Of a stretch of DNA of 6,116 nt, positions 1-5,315 are shown piece after piece. Numbering within the stretch: position 1 is the first letter of the stretch; every line of letters starts with the position of its first letter. Under the pieces are notes generated by a model. It was given only the letters and a program-made list of their open reading frames with translations. It was not told where the DNA came from and did not search any database. Where the stretch lies: NCBI GenBank assembly GCA_028726925.1, contig JAQYPI010000137.1, forward strand, positions 1 to 6,116. Direction: 5' to 3'. The translations under genes were made by a program, and so were the position numbers. The DNA comes from Caryophanales bacterium (GTDB taxonomy: Bacteria; Bacillota_I; Bacilli_A; RFN20; CAG-826).

Positions 1-257
1 GGATGGTATTTGCCCATGACCTCGCCCACGATGTGCGCGCATTTCTTGGTCGGTTTCTCGAAGGTGTTGCCCGTTTTCCACATCGCGTAGATGATGCGGC
101 GCTGAACGGGTTTCATCCCGTCTCGGGCATCGGGGATCGCGCGGTCTTGGATGACATCCTTCGCGTAGATGTCAAAACGTTCCCCCATCAAGTCGTCGAG
201 GGTGCTCGGAACGATCATTTCGGGGATGATCGGGGCTTCGGTTTTTTTCTTCGCCAT
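1..257 (-). CDS. parC: DNA topoisomerase IV subunit A (ParC), N-terminal fragment cut by window edge
   Basis: Only the first 85 codons lie in the window. ParC is the DNA-breaking and rejoining subunit of topoisomerase IV, the type II topoisomerase that decatenates replicated chromosomes; it acts as a ParC2ParE2 heterotetramer. The visible residues include the family block IQDRAIPDARDGMKPVQRRIIYAM (split here: IQDRAIPDARD at 36-46, GMKPVQRRIIYAM at 47-59), followed by HIVGEVMGKYH at 75-85. This block is shared by GyrA and ParC; the ParC call rests mainly on the adjoining ParE. The window ends just before the expected HGD motif of the quinolone-resistance region, and the catalytic Tyr (around 120 in the family) is outside. 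The ATG overlaps the parE stop by one base (TAATG), with AAGGAG just upstream inside the parE end, so translation is probably coupled to parE. Confidence 0.93.
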   Translation of the reverse strand, partial: MAKKKTEAPIIPEMIVPSTLDDLMGERFDIYAKDVIQDRAIPDARDGMKPVQRRIIYAMWKTGNTFEKPTKKCAHIVGEVMGKYH

Positions 258-2206
258 TACTCCTTAACCTCCTTGATGAAACGATCTTCCTCGTTGAATA
301 CGACGTTTTCCTCGATCCAGGCGCGCCGCTTGGAAGCGTCATTACCCATGAGGACGGAAATCCGTTTCTCGACGACGATCGGATCGTCGATCTTGACTTG
401 GTAGAGTTTGCGCGTCGCCTTGTTCATGGTCGTCGCGTAAAGCTGGTCATAGTTCATCTCGCCGAGACCTTTGTAGCGGTTGATGCCATATCCCGGCCCG
501 ATTTTGGCTTTCGCTTCCTCGAGACTCTCGTCATCCCAAGCGTAAACGAATTTATGGGTCGGATCGCTCTTTTTGTAAACGCGGTAAAGCGGCGGGCAGG
601 CAAGGTAGACCATGCCGTGCTGGATGAGCGGCTTCATGTAATTGTAGAAAAAGGTCAAAAGGAGAATTTGGATGTGCGCCCCGTCGGTATCGGCGTCGGT
701 CATGATGATGATCTTGCCGTAATGGGAATCCTCGACGTCGAAATCGCTGCCGACGCCAGCGCCGATCGTTTGGATAATCGTGGAGAATTCGGTGTTTTGG
801 AGCATGCGTTCCATCGTGACGGAATCGGTGTTGAGCGGTTTGCCGCGCAAGGGCAGAATCGCTTGGTGGAGCCGGTCGCGTCCGGTTTTGGCCGAACCAC
901 CGGCGGAATCGCCCTCGACGATGAAAAGCTCGTTGTTCTTGTAGTCTTTGCTTTGCGCGGCGGCCAGTTTGTCGGAAATGATCAGGTCCGTCTTCTTCTG
1001 CTTCCCGGCACGCGCGGCTTCCTTCGCCTTTCTCGCAGCGTCGCGGGCGGCTTTCGAAGCTTGGCATTTCTTGATCAAATCGACCGCGAAATCTTTGTGC
1101 TCGGCAAGATAATGGGTCAGGTTGGTGTAGACGAAATCGTTCACCGCGGAGGTGGCTTCCGGGGTCCCGAGTTTTCCTTTGGTTTGACCTTCGTATTGAA
1201 GTTTGTCCTCGGGAATCTTCACAGCGATGACGGCGGTCAGGCCCTCGCGGATATCCTGTCCATCGATTTTCTGGGTTTCTTTGATGACGCCGTTTTGGAC
1301 GGCCCAATCGTTTACGGCGCGGGTGATGCCGAGGCGCAAGCCGGTTTCGTGGGTTCCGCCATCGTGGGTGCGCACGGAGTTCGCGTAACTATATATGTTC
1401 TCGTTGTAATCCTCGCGGCACCACTGGAAGGCGATTTCCAACTTGATGACTGATTCGTCGTCGTCAAAGCCGAAGACGTCGCAGATGGGTTTCTTGTTCT
1501 GATTTAGGACATTGATGTATTCGATGAGCCCGTTGGGATAGAAAAACTCGTGTTTTTGGCCCGTTCTCTCATCTTTCAGGAAGAAATGGACCTTTTTGAG
1601 GAGGAAGGCTTCTTCTTGAAGATGGTTGAAAATGGTCTCCCATTTGAAATCCACGGTGGTGAAAATGCGGCGGTCCGGCTTGAACGTCACGAGGGTTCCG
1701 TGCTTTTTCGTCTCGCCGATTTGTTCGAGGGGCACGGCGAGCTTCCCGCCGTCTTCGAAACGGATGTGATAGATCTTCCCAAGGCGGAATACCTGGATGT
1801 CCACGTATTCTGAAAGCGCGTTCGTGACCGTGGCGCCGACGCCGTGGAGACCCGCGGAAGTGGCGTAATTCTTGCTTGAGAACTTGCCGCCAGCATGCAA
1901 AGTCGTGTAAATGAGCTCGATCGCGGGAATGCCGGTCTGGGGATGAACGTCCACAGGAATGCCGCGGCCTTCGTCCTCGACCGTGATGGACCCATCCTTA
2001 TGGATGGTGACGAAAATCCGGTCGCCGTAACCGTTGACGGCCTCGTCGACGCCATTGTCGACGATTTCCCAAACGAGGTGATGGAGGCCGGTGGAGTTCG
2101 TCGAGCCAATGTACATGCCAGGGCGCTTGCGAACCCCTTCGAGCTCGGAAAGAACCTCGATGTCCTTGGCACTATAGTTTCTCTCTAAGGTATCGAAATC
2201 GGTCAT
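257..2206 (-). CDS. parE: DNA topoisomerase IV subunit B (ParE), complete
   Basis: This is the ATPase subunit of topoisomerase IV, 649 aa, usual for the family. The GHKL ATPase domain shows WEIVDNGVDEAVNGYG (46-61, Bergerat N-box with the catalytic Glu and Asp-Asn), VEDEGRGIPV (76-85), the ATP lid GLHGVGA (119-125) and the ATP-contacting lysine of QTKGKLG (341-347). The TOPRIM domain shows EGDSAGG (431-437, catalytic Glu), PLRGKPLN (452-459), the metal-binding DADTD (504-508) and RYKGLGEM (577-584). IGAGVGSDFDVED and DTDGAHIQ favour ParE over GyrB, which usually has DVDGAHIR. I chose ATG at 2206; a TTG two codons upstream (2212) is possible but adds only two residues. No Shine-Dalgarno sequence is visible before either start. 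It heads a parE-parC operon, divergent from plsY. Confidence 0.96.
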   Translation of the reverse strand: MTDFDTLERNYSAKDIEVLSELEGVRKRPGMYIGSTNSTGLHHLVWEIVDNGVDEAVNGYGDRIFVTIHKDGSITVEDEGRGIPVDVHPQTGIPAIELIYTTLHAGGKFSSKNYATSAGLHGVGATVTNALSEYVDIQVFRLGKIYHIRFEDGGKLAVPLEQIGETKKHGTLVTFKPDRRIFTTVDFKWETIFNHLQEEAFLLKKVHFFLKDERTGQKHEFFYPNGLIEYINVLNQNKKPICDVFGFDDDESVIKLEIAFQWCREDYNENIYSYANSVRTHDGGTHETGLRLGITRAVNDWAVQNGVIKETQKIDGQDIREGLTAVIAVKIPEDKLQYEGQTKGKLGTPEATSAVNDFVYTNLTHYLAEHKDFAVDLIKKCQASKAARDAARKAKEAARAGKQKKTDLIISDKLAAAQSKDYKNNELFIVEGDSAGGSAKTGRDRLHQAILPLRGKPLNTDSVTMERMLQNTEFSTIIQTIGAGVGSDFDVEDSHYGKIIIMTDADTDGAHIQILLLTFFYNYMKPLIQHGMVYLACPPLYRVYKKSDPTHKFVYAWDDESLEEAKAKIGPGYGINRYKGLGEMNYDQLYATTMNKATRKLYQVKIDDPIVVEKRISVLMGNDASKRRAWIEENVVFNEEDRFIKEVKE

Positions 2207-2218
2207 AAACAAAAATTA

Positions 2219-2232
2219 CAGTCTTAAGACTG
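2219..2232. promoter_or_regulatory. Perfect palindrome at the parE transcription start (operator or 5' hairpin)
   Basis: CAGTCTTAAGACTG is a perfect 14-bp palindrome. It extends to 20 bp (2216-2235) as TT-CAGTCTTAAGACTG-AA if one mismatched pair is allowed. It lies immediately downstream of the parE -10 and spans about +1 to +13 of the predicted transcript. It could be a repressor operator, or in RNA a 5-bp stem with a TTAA loop at the 5' end of the parE message. I do not recognise the sequence as a known operator. Confidence 0.45.
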
Positions 2233-2237
2233 CAACC

Positions 2238-2266
2238 ATTATAACGCACGAACAATTGTCACGGCA
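2238..2266 (-). promoter_or_regulatory. Probable parE-parC promoter
   Basis: On the minus strand there is a consensus TATAAT (-10) at 2243-2238. With a 17-bp spacer the -35 would be TGCCGT at 2266-2261, a poor match to TTGACA, and the base at the extended -10 T position is C. The predicted start is near 2231, leaving an untranslated leader of about 25 nt before the parE ATG at 2206. The -35 region coincides with the -35 region of the divergent plsY promoter. The weak -35 suggests that an activator, or low basal strength, may matter; this is inference. Confidence 0.5.
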
Positions 2267-2284
2267 CCCCGAAATGTTCATAAT
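2256..2284 (+). promoter_or_regulatory. plsY promoter (sigma-A type)
   Basis: TTGTCA (2256-2261, 5/6 match to TTGACA) is separated by exactly 17 bp from CATAAT (2279-2284, 5/6 match to TATAAT). The predicted start is near 2291, giving a leader of about 15 nt that contains the GGAG ribosome-binding site at 2297-2300, five bases before the plsY ATG. Confidence 0.72.
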
Positions 2285-2305
2285 TACGTTATTTTTGGAG
2301 AACTT

Positions 2306-3061
2306 ATGAACGAACCACTCATAAATCTGCTCGTTGGCTTGGTGGCTGTTCTCGTCGGCTACCTCTTCGGTTCGATACCGACTGGGGTCCTAATCGGCAA
2401 GATCTTCTTTCACCAGGATCCCCGGGAAATCGGTAGCAAGAATTCCGGAGGAACCAACATCGCGAGATCCTTCGGGAGGAAATTCGGGTTCCTCGTGATT
2501 GCGCTCGACATGCTCAAGATTTTGGCCCCGGTCTTCCTGGTCTGGGCGCTTTGCTTGTTTACGCCTCTCCAATCCTTTATGAGTTGGGGAGTTCAAGTCG
2601 GTCATACCACGATCGGCGGAGCGAAAGTCTTTTATTGGGCAGCCGGTCTGGCGGCGGCGGTTGGCCATTGTTGGCCCGTCTTCACTGGTTTCCGCGGCGG
2701 AAAGGCGGTCGCCGTTTTCATGGGCATCAACTGCCTTACCTCCTGGTTACAATTCATCCTCTCTGGATTCGCCTATATCTTCCTTGCCAAGAAGACCAAA
2801 TTTATCTCGCTTACGTCAATCATAGTTTCCTTATCTGCCACGTTGATTTCTTGGGTTTTGTTTCTCCTCATGGCTGTGACGAATTTTGATTTTCAGCTGT
2901 TCACCTGGAGTTTCGGCGCTTTCCCATTCCCCGAATACGGGTTTGAGTTTGCTTTGATGGACACGGTGATTTCTGTCATCCTGATCATCCGGCATTCCTC
3001 GAATATCAAACGGTTGAAAGAAGGGACGGAAAGCAAGAACCCATTCGCCATGGAAAAGTAG
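2306..3061 (+). CDS. plsY: Acyl-phosphate:glycerol-3-phosphate acyltransferase (PlsY)
   Basis: This integral membrane enzyme transfers the acyl group from acyl-phosphate (made by PlsX) to sn-glycerol 3-phosphate, giving lysophosphatidic acid, the first committed step of phospholipid synthesis in Gram-positive bacteria. All three family motifs are visible: GSIPTGVLIGK (22-32), GSKNSGGTNIAR (43-54) with the conserved Asn-x-Gly-x-Thr-Asn, and GHCWPVFTGFRGGKAVA (120-136). The C-terminal RHSSNIKRLKEGTE (229-242) is also typical. Hydrophobic segments lie near 5-25, 61-85, 107-122, 135-160 and 167-192, plus one before the C-terminal motif. At 251 aa it is longer than the roughly 190-215 aa of bacillus and streptococcus enzymes as I recall them, with extra length around 86-108 and 190-215. 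The start is supported by GGAG five bases upstream. It is a single gene, divergent from parE-parC. Confidence 0.95.
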   Translation: MNEPLINLLVGLVAVLVGYLFGSIPTGVLIGKIFFHQDPREIGSKNSGGTNIARSFGRKFGFLVIALDMLKILAPVFLVWALCLFTPLQSFMSWGVQVGHTTIGGAKVFYWAAGLAAAVGHCWPVFTGFRGGKAVAVFMGINCLTSWLQFILSGFAYIFLAKKTKFISLTSIIVSLSATLISWVLFLLMAVTNFDFQLFTWSFGAFPFPEYGFEFALMDTVISVILIIRHSSNIKRLKEGTESKNPFAMEK

Positions 3062-3111
3062 TTTTTTAGTATTTTTCTTTATAATGTTTTCTCTTTTTGA
3101 TTTTTCTTATT

Positions 3112-3146
3112 AGAGGAGAAATAATCTCCATTCTACCTTTGTTTTT
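3112..3146 (+). terminator. Weak hairpin plus T-run, possible plsY terminator
   Basis: GGAGA (3115-3119) and TCTCC (3125-3129) form a 5-bp stem with an AATAA loop. Outer AGA/TCT pairing is possible across a two-base bulge. T-runs at 3138-3140 and 3142-3146 follow. The stem is short and AT-flanked and the T-run is about ten bases away, so this is a poor intrinsic terminator. It is the only candidate I found after plsY. Confidence 0.22.
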
Positions 3147-3376
3147 GATTGACAAATTGTTAGTTTTATCAGCAATTAAACCAAATTTGTTCATTCCAAG
3201 ATTCATTACGCTAAATTAAACGTCAAACAAAGTGATCTCTTCCCCTACTTCTTCTTATTTCTTTTTCTTCTTGGTTGCCTTCTTGACAATTTCGTATCAG
3301 AACCCCTCCCAAAGGAATCCAGGTGCGTCTTCTTTTCTGTTCTCTTCATCGAAGGACGCGGGGGGCGAAACGTAGC

Positions 3377-3450
3377 TTCTCGATCATTAGCCGAAATCTT
3401 CCATTTCGCATTTCTCGAATTAGTTTCCTTTTTGTTTAGAATCCATTTCG
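3377..3450. repeat. Diverged tandem repeat, two units
   Basis: Unit 1 (3377-3408) begins TTCTCGATCATTAG and ends TTCCATTTCG. Unit 2 (3412-3450) begins TTCTCGAATTAG and ends ATCCATTTCG. The ends match well; the middles differ in length and sequence. A third CCATTTCG occurs at 3646-3653 and a TCATTTCG at 3476-3483. Unit 1 also contains a small hairpin, CGAAAT/ATTTCG (3392-3408). The function is unknown; it may simply be the product of replication slippage in non-coding DNA. Confidence 0.35.
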
Positions 3451-3710
3451 CCTTACGGCCTTTTGGTTTTTGGTTTCATTTCGATTGGTTTCCCTTTGGG
3501 CTTTCATTTCCCAAACGATGCAAAGATAGGCTTCCCAAAACGGCGGGGAAAAAGACGGCGAACCTTCATTACATGGAATACGCTATTCTCATCCGAGGGA
3601 CATTCAGGGGGGCACTCGGCGAGATCCCGAACTCAATCCTTCTGGCCATTTCGAGGATTCGAATCCCTTTGGCACAGCAAACAAAGCAAGCATTGACCGA
3701 GAAACGTTCG

Positions 3711-3744
3711 AAAGAAAAACGGCGCAAGCGAATCGCCTGCGCCG
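3711..3744 (-). terminator. Strong intrinsic terminator of the efp-yneF unit
   Basis: Read on the minus strand, CGGCGCAGGCG (3744-3734) pairs with CGCTTGCGCCG (3730-3720) across an ATT loop. This is an 11-bp GC-rich stem with a single G-T pair, followed at once by TTTTT (3719-3715) and further T's. It starts 19 bases after the yneF stop. The plus strand has no T-run after the hairpin, so it works in one direction only. Confidence 0.92.
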
Positions 3745-3763
3745 CTCGTTGATCGCTGATGCC

Positions 3764-3988
3764 TTATAGGGAGCTGTTCTTCTTCATGGAGTTCATGACT
3801 TTGCGAATCTGGGCCTCGGAAGGCTTGCGACCCATTTCCATGAACATCGCACGAATCATTTGCTCATTCACCGGCGGGTTCTTCTGAAGTTCCCTCTTGA
3901 AGAGCCATCTCGCGAGGAAGAAGCCCGCGATCGCTCCGAGAACCAAACCTGCCAATACTAAACAGAACCAGCCGACGTTCCACTCCAT
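3764..3988 (-). CDS. yneF: YneF family (UPF0154) small membrane protein
   Basis: A 74-aa protein with one N-terminal membrane helix (about 5-28, GWFCLVLAGLVLGAIAGFFLA) followed by a basic, probably cytoplasmic tail. The tail carries the family hallmark NPPVNEQMIRAMFMEMGRKPSE (37-58; NPP, then MIRAM, then MGxKPSE) and a C-terminal KVMNSMKK segment. Length and order match the UPF0154/YneF family of Bacilli and mollicutes; the molecular function is unknown. The ATG overlaps the efp stop by one base (TAATG). GGGAGG lies eight bases upstream inside the end of efp, so translation is likely coupled to efp. It is the last gene before a strong terminator. The conserved Pro-Pro at 38-39 is noteworthy next to the EF-P gene, but family members elsewhere carry it too. 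Confidence 0.9.
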   Translation of the reverse strand: MEWNVGWFCLVLAGLVLGAIAGFFLARWLFKRELQKNPPVNEQMIRAMFMEMGRKPSEAQIRKVMNSMKKNSSL

Positions 3989-4551
3989 TAATTGGCCCTC
4001 CCGTCGTACTTGCCGGTGGCCGTATCGACGGAAATCTTATCGCCTTGGTTGATGAAGAGGGGAACACGGATGTTCATGCCCGTCTCGAGCTTGGCATCCT
4101 TGGAGCCGCCATTGGAAACGGTGTCCCCGCGAACGCCCGGTTCGCATTCGACGACTTCGAGCACGACTTTAGACGGAAGCTGGACATCGAGGACTTCGTC
4201 TTCGTAAGAGACGATGGTAACTTCGCTATTCGGGGCAAGAAGCGGGATGATGTCGCTATAGGTGTCTTTCGCAAGTTCGATTTGCTCATAGGTCTTGCCA
4301 TCCATGAACACCAAGGTTTCGCCGGAATCGTAGAGATATTGCATGACCTTCTTGTCGATGTGAATATCCTCGACCCCATAGCCGGAGTTGCGGGCGAGTT
4401 CGGTGATGGCACCAGTGCGAAGGTTCTTGACTTTGACCTTGGCGACCATCTTTCTCATCGCGGTTTTGTTGAGAAGGATGTCGATGACGCGGTAGAGGTT
4501 TCCTTCGTCGATGAAGTAATTCCCGGGCCGCAATTCGGTAACGTTAATCAT
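3988..4551 (-). CDS. efp: Translation elongation factor P, with a non-canonical tip loop
   Basis: EF-P binds between the P and E sites of the ribosome and relieves stalling at proline-rich stretches. The protein is 187 aa, full family length. The N-terminal KOW-like domain runs from about 1-65, with VKVKNLRTGAI at 39-49. The central OB domain includes MQYLYDSGETLVFMD (70-84). The C-terminal domain carries the EF-P signature KLETGMNIRVPLFINQGD (154-171) after ECEPGVRGDT (135-144). In ungapped alignment to B. subtilis EF-P as I remember it, the modified loop KPGKG becomes KTAMR (29-33), so position 32 is Met, not Lys. The start is well supported: AAGGAG (4563-4558) lies six bases before the ATG. 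It is the first gene of efp-yneF. Confidence 0.96.
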   Translation of the reverse strand: MINVTELRPGNYFIDEGNLYRVIDILLNKTAMRKMVAKVKVKNLRTGAITELARNSGYGVEDIHIDKKVMQYLYDSGETLVFMDGKTYEQIELAKDTYSDIIPLLAPNSEVTIVSYEDEVLDVQLPSKVVLEVVECEPGVRGDTVSNGGSKDAKLETGMNIRVPLFINQGDKISVDTATGKYDGRAN

Positions 4552-4598
4552 AAAATGCTCCTTATTGCTGTAACGTGCTTTTCATTGGCACAATGGTC

Positions 4599-4627
4599 AT
4601 TATATGTTGATTTGCGGTTTCTTGGAA
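4599..4627 (-). promoter_or_regulatory. Probable efp-yneF promoter
   Basis: A consensus TATAAT (minus strand, 4604-4599) sits 17 bp after TTCCAA (4627-4622, a weak -35). The predicted start is near 4592, giving a leader of about 40 nt that contains the AAGGAG ribosome-binding site. There is no clear terminator between the upstream 138-aa gene and this promoter, so some read-through transcription into efp is possible. Confidence 0.55.
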
Positions 4628-4671
4628 CAATTTTCGCGCATAGGCGTGCGATAAATGGTCCTTCCACTCCG

Positions 4672-5088
4672 TCAAAAGGAAGGGATATCCGGTATGGAGA
4701 TATAAAGTTCTTCGAAATGGGCCGTCGCGTAATCAAAAGAATAGACTCCGATCCAAATGGATTCGGATGCCCGAGCCTCACTCTCCAGATTCGCGTTGAA
4801 AATCCTTGCGTCTTGAGCTGAAATGGCATAAGCCTCGGCATCGGAGGCAGAGATAGCTTCTTCCATAGCCCGGGTGATTTCTTCCCTTTCGGAAAGAATT
4901 TTCTCGTATTCGACCTCGTTTCCTAATTGATGGTACAAGGCGGAAACGAGATTGACGGAAAAGGCGATCGTGAGCACGGCAATTCCAAAACCCCCAAGCG
5001 GGATGCGAGATTCTTTCCGTTTCATAAGGATGGCGAGACCAGCGATTCCCCCGATGGTCAAGAGGAGAACCAGAATGAACACTACCAT
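4672..5088 (-). CDS. Hypothetical two-helix membrane protein, unrecognised
   Basis: I do not recognise a family. The 138-aa product has two hydrophobic segments, about 2-22 and 32-52, joined by a short basic stretch (KRKESR, 23-28). By the positive-inside rule this linker should be cytoplasmic, leaving the C-terminal part outside. That part starts with a charged, Ala/Glu-rich, probably helical region (57-112, EKILSEREEITRAMEEAI) and ends in an aromatic segment, IWIGVYSFDYATAHFEELYISIP (111-133). I recall the layout of two helices, a Glu-rich coil and a W-x-G-aromatic then 'Y-I' end from small uncharacterised Firmicute and phage membrane proteins, but can name none. There is no Shine-Dalgarno sequence before the ATG; a TAAAAT ends six bases upstream, compatible with a leaderless transcript. 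The gene lies 46 bases after rpmG, beyond its terminator. Confidence 0.72.
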   Translation of the reverse strand: MVVFILVLLLTIGGIAGLAILMKRKESRIPLGGFGIAVLTIAFSVNLVSALYHQLGNEVEYEKILSEREEITRAMEEAISASDAEAYAISAQDARIFNANLESEARASESIWIGVYSFDYATAHFEELYISIPDIPSF

Positions 5089-5112
5089 GCCTATATTTTA
5101 TGGAAATCAGCG

Positions 5113-5140
5113 AAAAAAAATAAGGCGTTCGGCCTTATTT
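5113..5140 (-). terminator. Intrinsic terminator overlapping the rpmG stop codon
   Basis: On the minus strand AAATAAGGC (5140-5132) pairs perfectly with GCCTTATTT (5126-5118) around a five-base CGAAC loop; the second arm runs into an uninterrupted T8 (5120-5113). The TAA stop of rpmG lies inside the first arm, so a terminating ribosome would cover half of the stem. Confidence 0.85.
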
Positions 5141-5293
5141 CTTTTCTTTGTGAAGGGTCATCTTCCTGCATTTCGGGCAATACTTGTTGATTTCCATCTT
5201 CGCAGGGTGTGAGCGCTTATTGCGGGTCGTGATGTAATTTTCTTCACGGCATTCGGAGCACTTCAGGATGACTTCATCGCGTTTGCTGGCCAT
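5135..5293 (-). CDS. rpmG: 50S ribosomal protein L33 (bL33), zinc-ribbon form
   Basis: This 52-aa basic protein of the large ribosomal subunit sits near the E site. It matches the L33 family: MASKRDEVILKCSEC at the N-terminus, NYITTRNKR (19-27), the conserved NK(Y)C-type segment and a Lys-rich C-terminus. Two CxxC pairs, CSEC (12-15) and CPKC (39-42), make it the zinc-binding (C+) form. In other Bacilli a cysteine-free paralogue is often induced by zinc starvation; no such paralogue is in this window. The start is set by GGGAG eight bases upstream. It is read divergently from ispG and has its own promoter and terminator, so it is probably a single-gene unit with limited read-through into the 138-aa gene. 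Confidence 0.95.
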   Translation of the reverse strand: MASKRDEVILKCSECREENYITTRNKRSHPAKMEINKYCPKCRKMTLHKEKK

Positions 5294-5315
5294 TTTTCAA
5301 ACTCCCTTTCGTAGC

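Larger units (their letters stand above)
3062..3710. other. Long intergenic stretch with no convincing gene
   Basis: About 650 bp between the plsY stop and the terminator of the minus-strand efp-yneF unit. The left half is very T-rich on the plus strand, with a pyrimidine-dominated run at about 3236-3284. The right half has mixed composition. No open frame here has a recognisable family or a good ribosome-binding site; the longest (plus, from a TTG at 3432 to 3752) has a biased, low-information translation and runs through the terminator hairpin of the opposite strand. A TATAAT at 3080-3085 lacks a matching -35 at normal spacing. An AGAGGAG at 3112-3118 has no start codon after it. The region contains a diverged tandem repeat (3377-3450) and a tRNA T-arm-like string (3652-3677). 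Confidence 0.7.

Noticed and set aside
398..1453. Long open frame (351 codons) on the plus strand, antisense to parE.
   Set aside because: It lies wholly inside the coding region of a confidently identified ParE on the other strand. The translation matches no family, and long antisense frames are expected from the GC-biased codon positions of the real gene.
2204..2212. TTG at 2212 as the parE start.
   Set aside because: ATG at 2206 is two codons downstream in the same frame and is the more usual start; no ribosome-binding site favours the TTG.
3080..3118. TATAAT at 3080-3085 followed by AGAGGAG, like a promoter plus ribosome-binding site.
   Set aside because: There is no -35 at proper spacing, no start codon after the AGAGGAG, and TATAAT is easily met by chance in this AT-rich stretch.
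3255..3299. Minus-strand tail reading Y-E-I-V-K-K-A-T-K5-stop, like the C-terminus of a basic DNA- or RNA-binding protein.
   Set aside because: It is preceded directly by TGA and then by another short open stretch with no family resemblance. The Lys run follows from the purine-rich strand. There is not enough here to call a pseudogene.
3606..3640. GGGGGGCACTCGGCGAGATC followed by CCGAACTCA, slightly like part of 5S rRNA.
   Set aside because: Only a short stretch is similar. The rest of 5S rRNA and its pairing arms are absent.
3432..3752. Plus-strand frame of 106 codons starting at TTG in the intergenic gap.
   Set aside because: There is no Shine-Dalgarno sequence, it has a TTG start and a low-information Phe-rich then Lys/Arg-rich translation, and its end is the terminator hairpin of the opposite strand. 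Several frames overlap here without family similarity.
4600..4674. Possible UGA-as-Trp code, since the 138-aa gene ends in TGA and its frame stays open for about 24 more codons.
   Set aside because: Tryptophan is encoded by TGG in every gene examined (ParE, PlsY, YneF, the 138-aa protein), and the extension shows no domain and runs into the efp promoter.
4045..4821. Plus-strand open frame of 258 codons crossing efp, the efp promoter and part of the 138-aa gene.
   Set aside because: It is antisense to EF-P, runs through a promoter region and has no recognisable domain.
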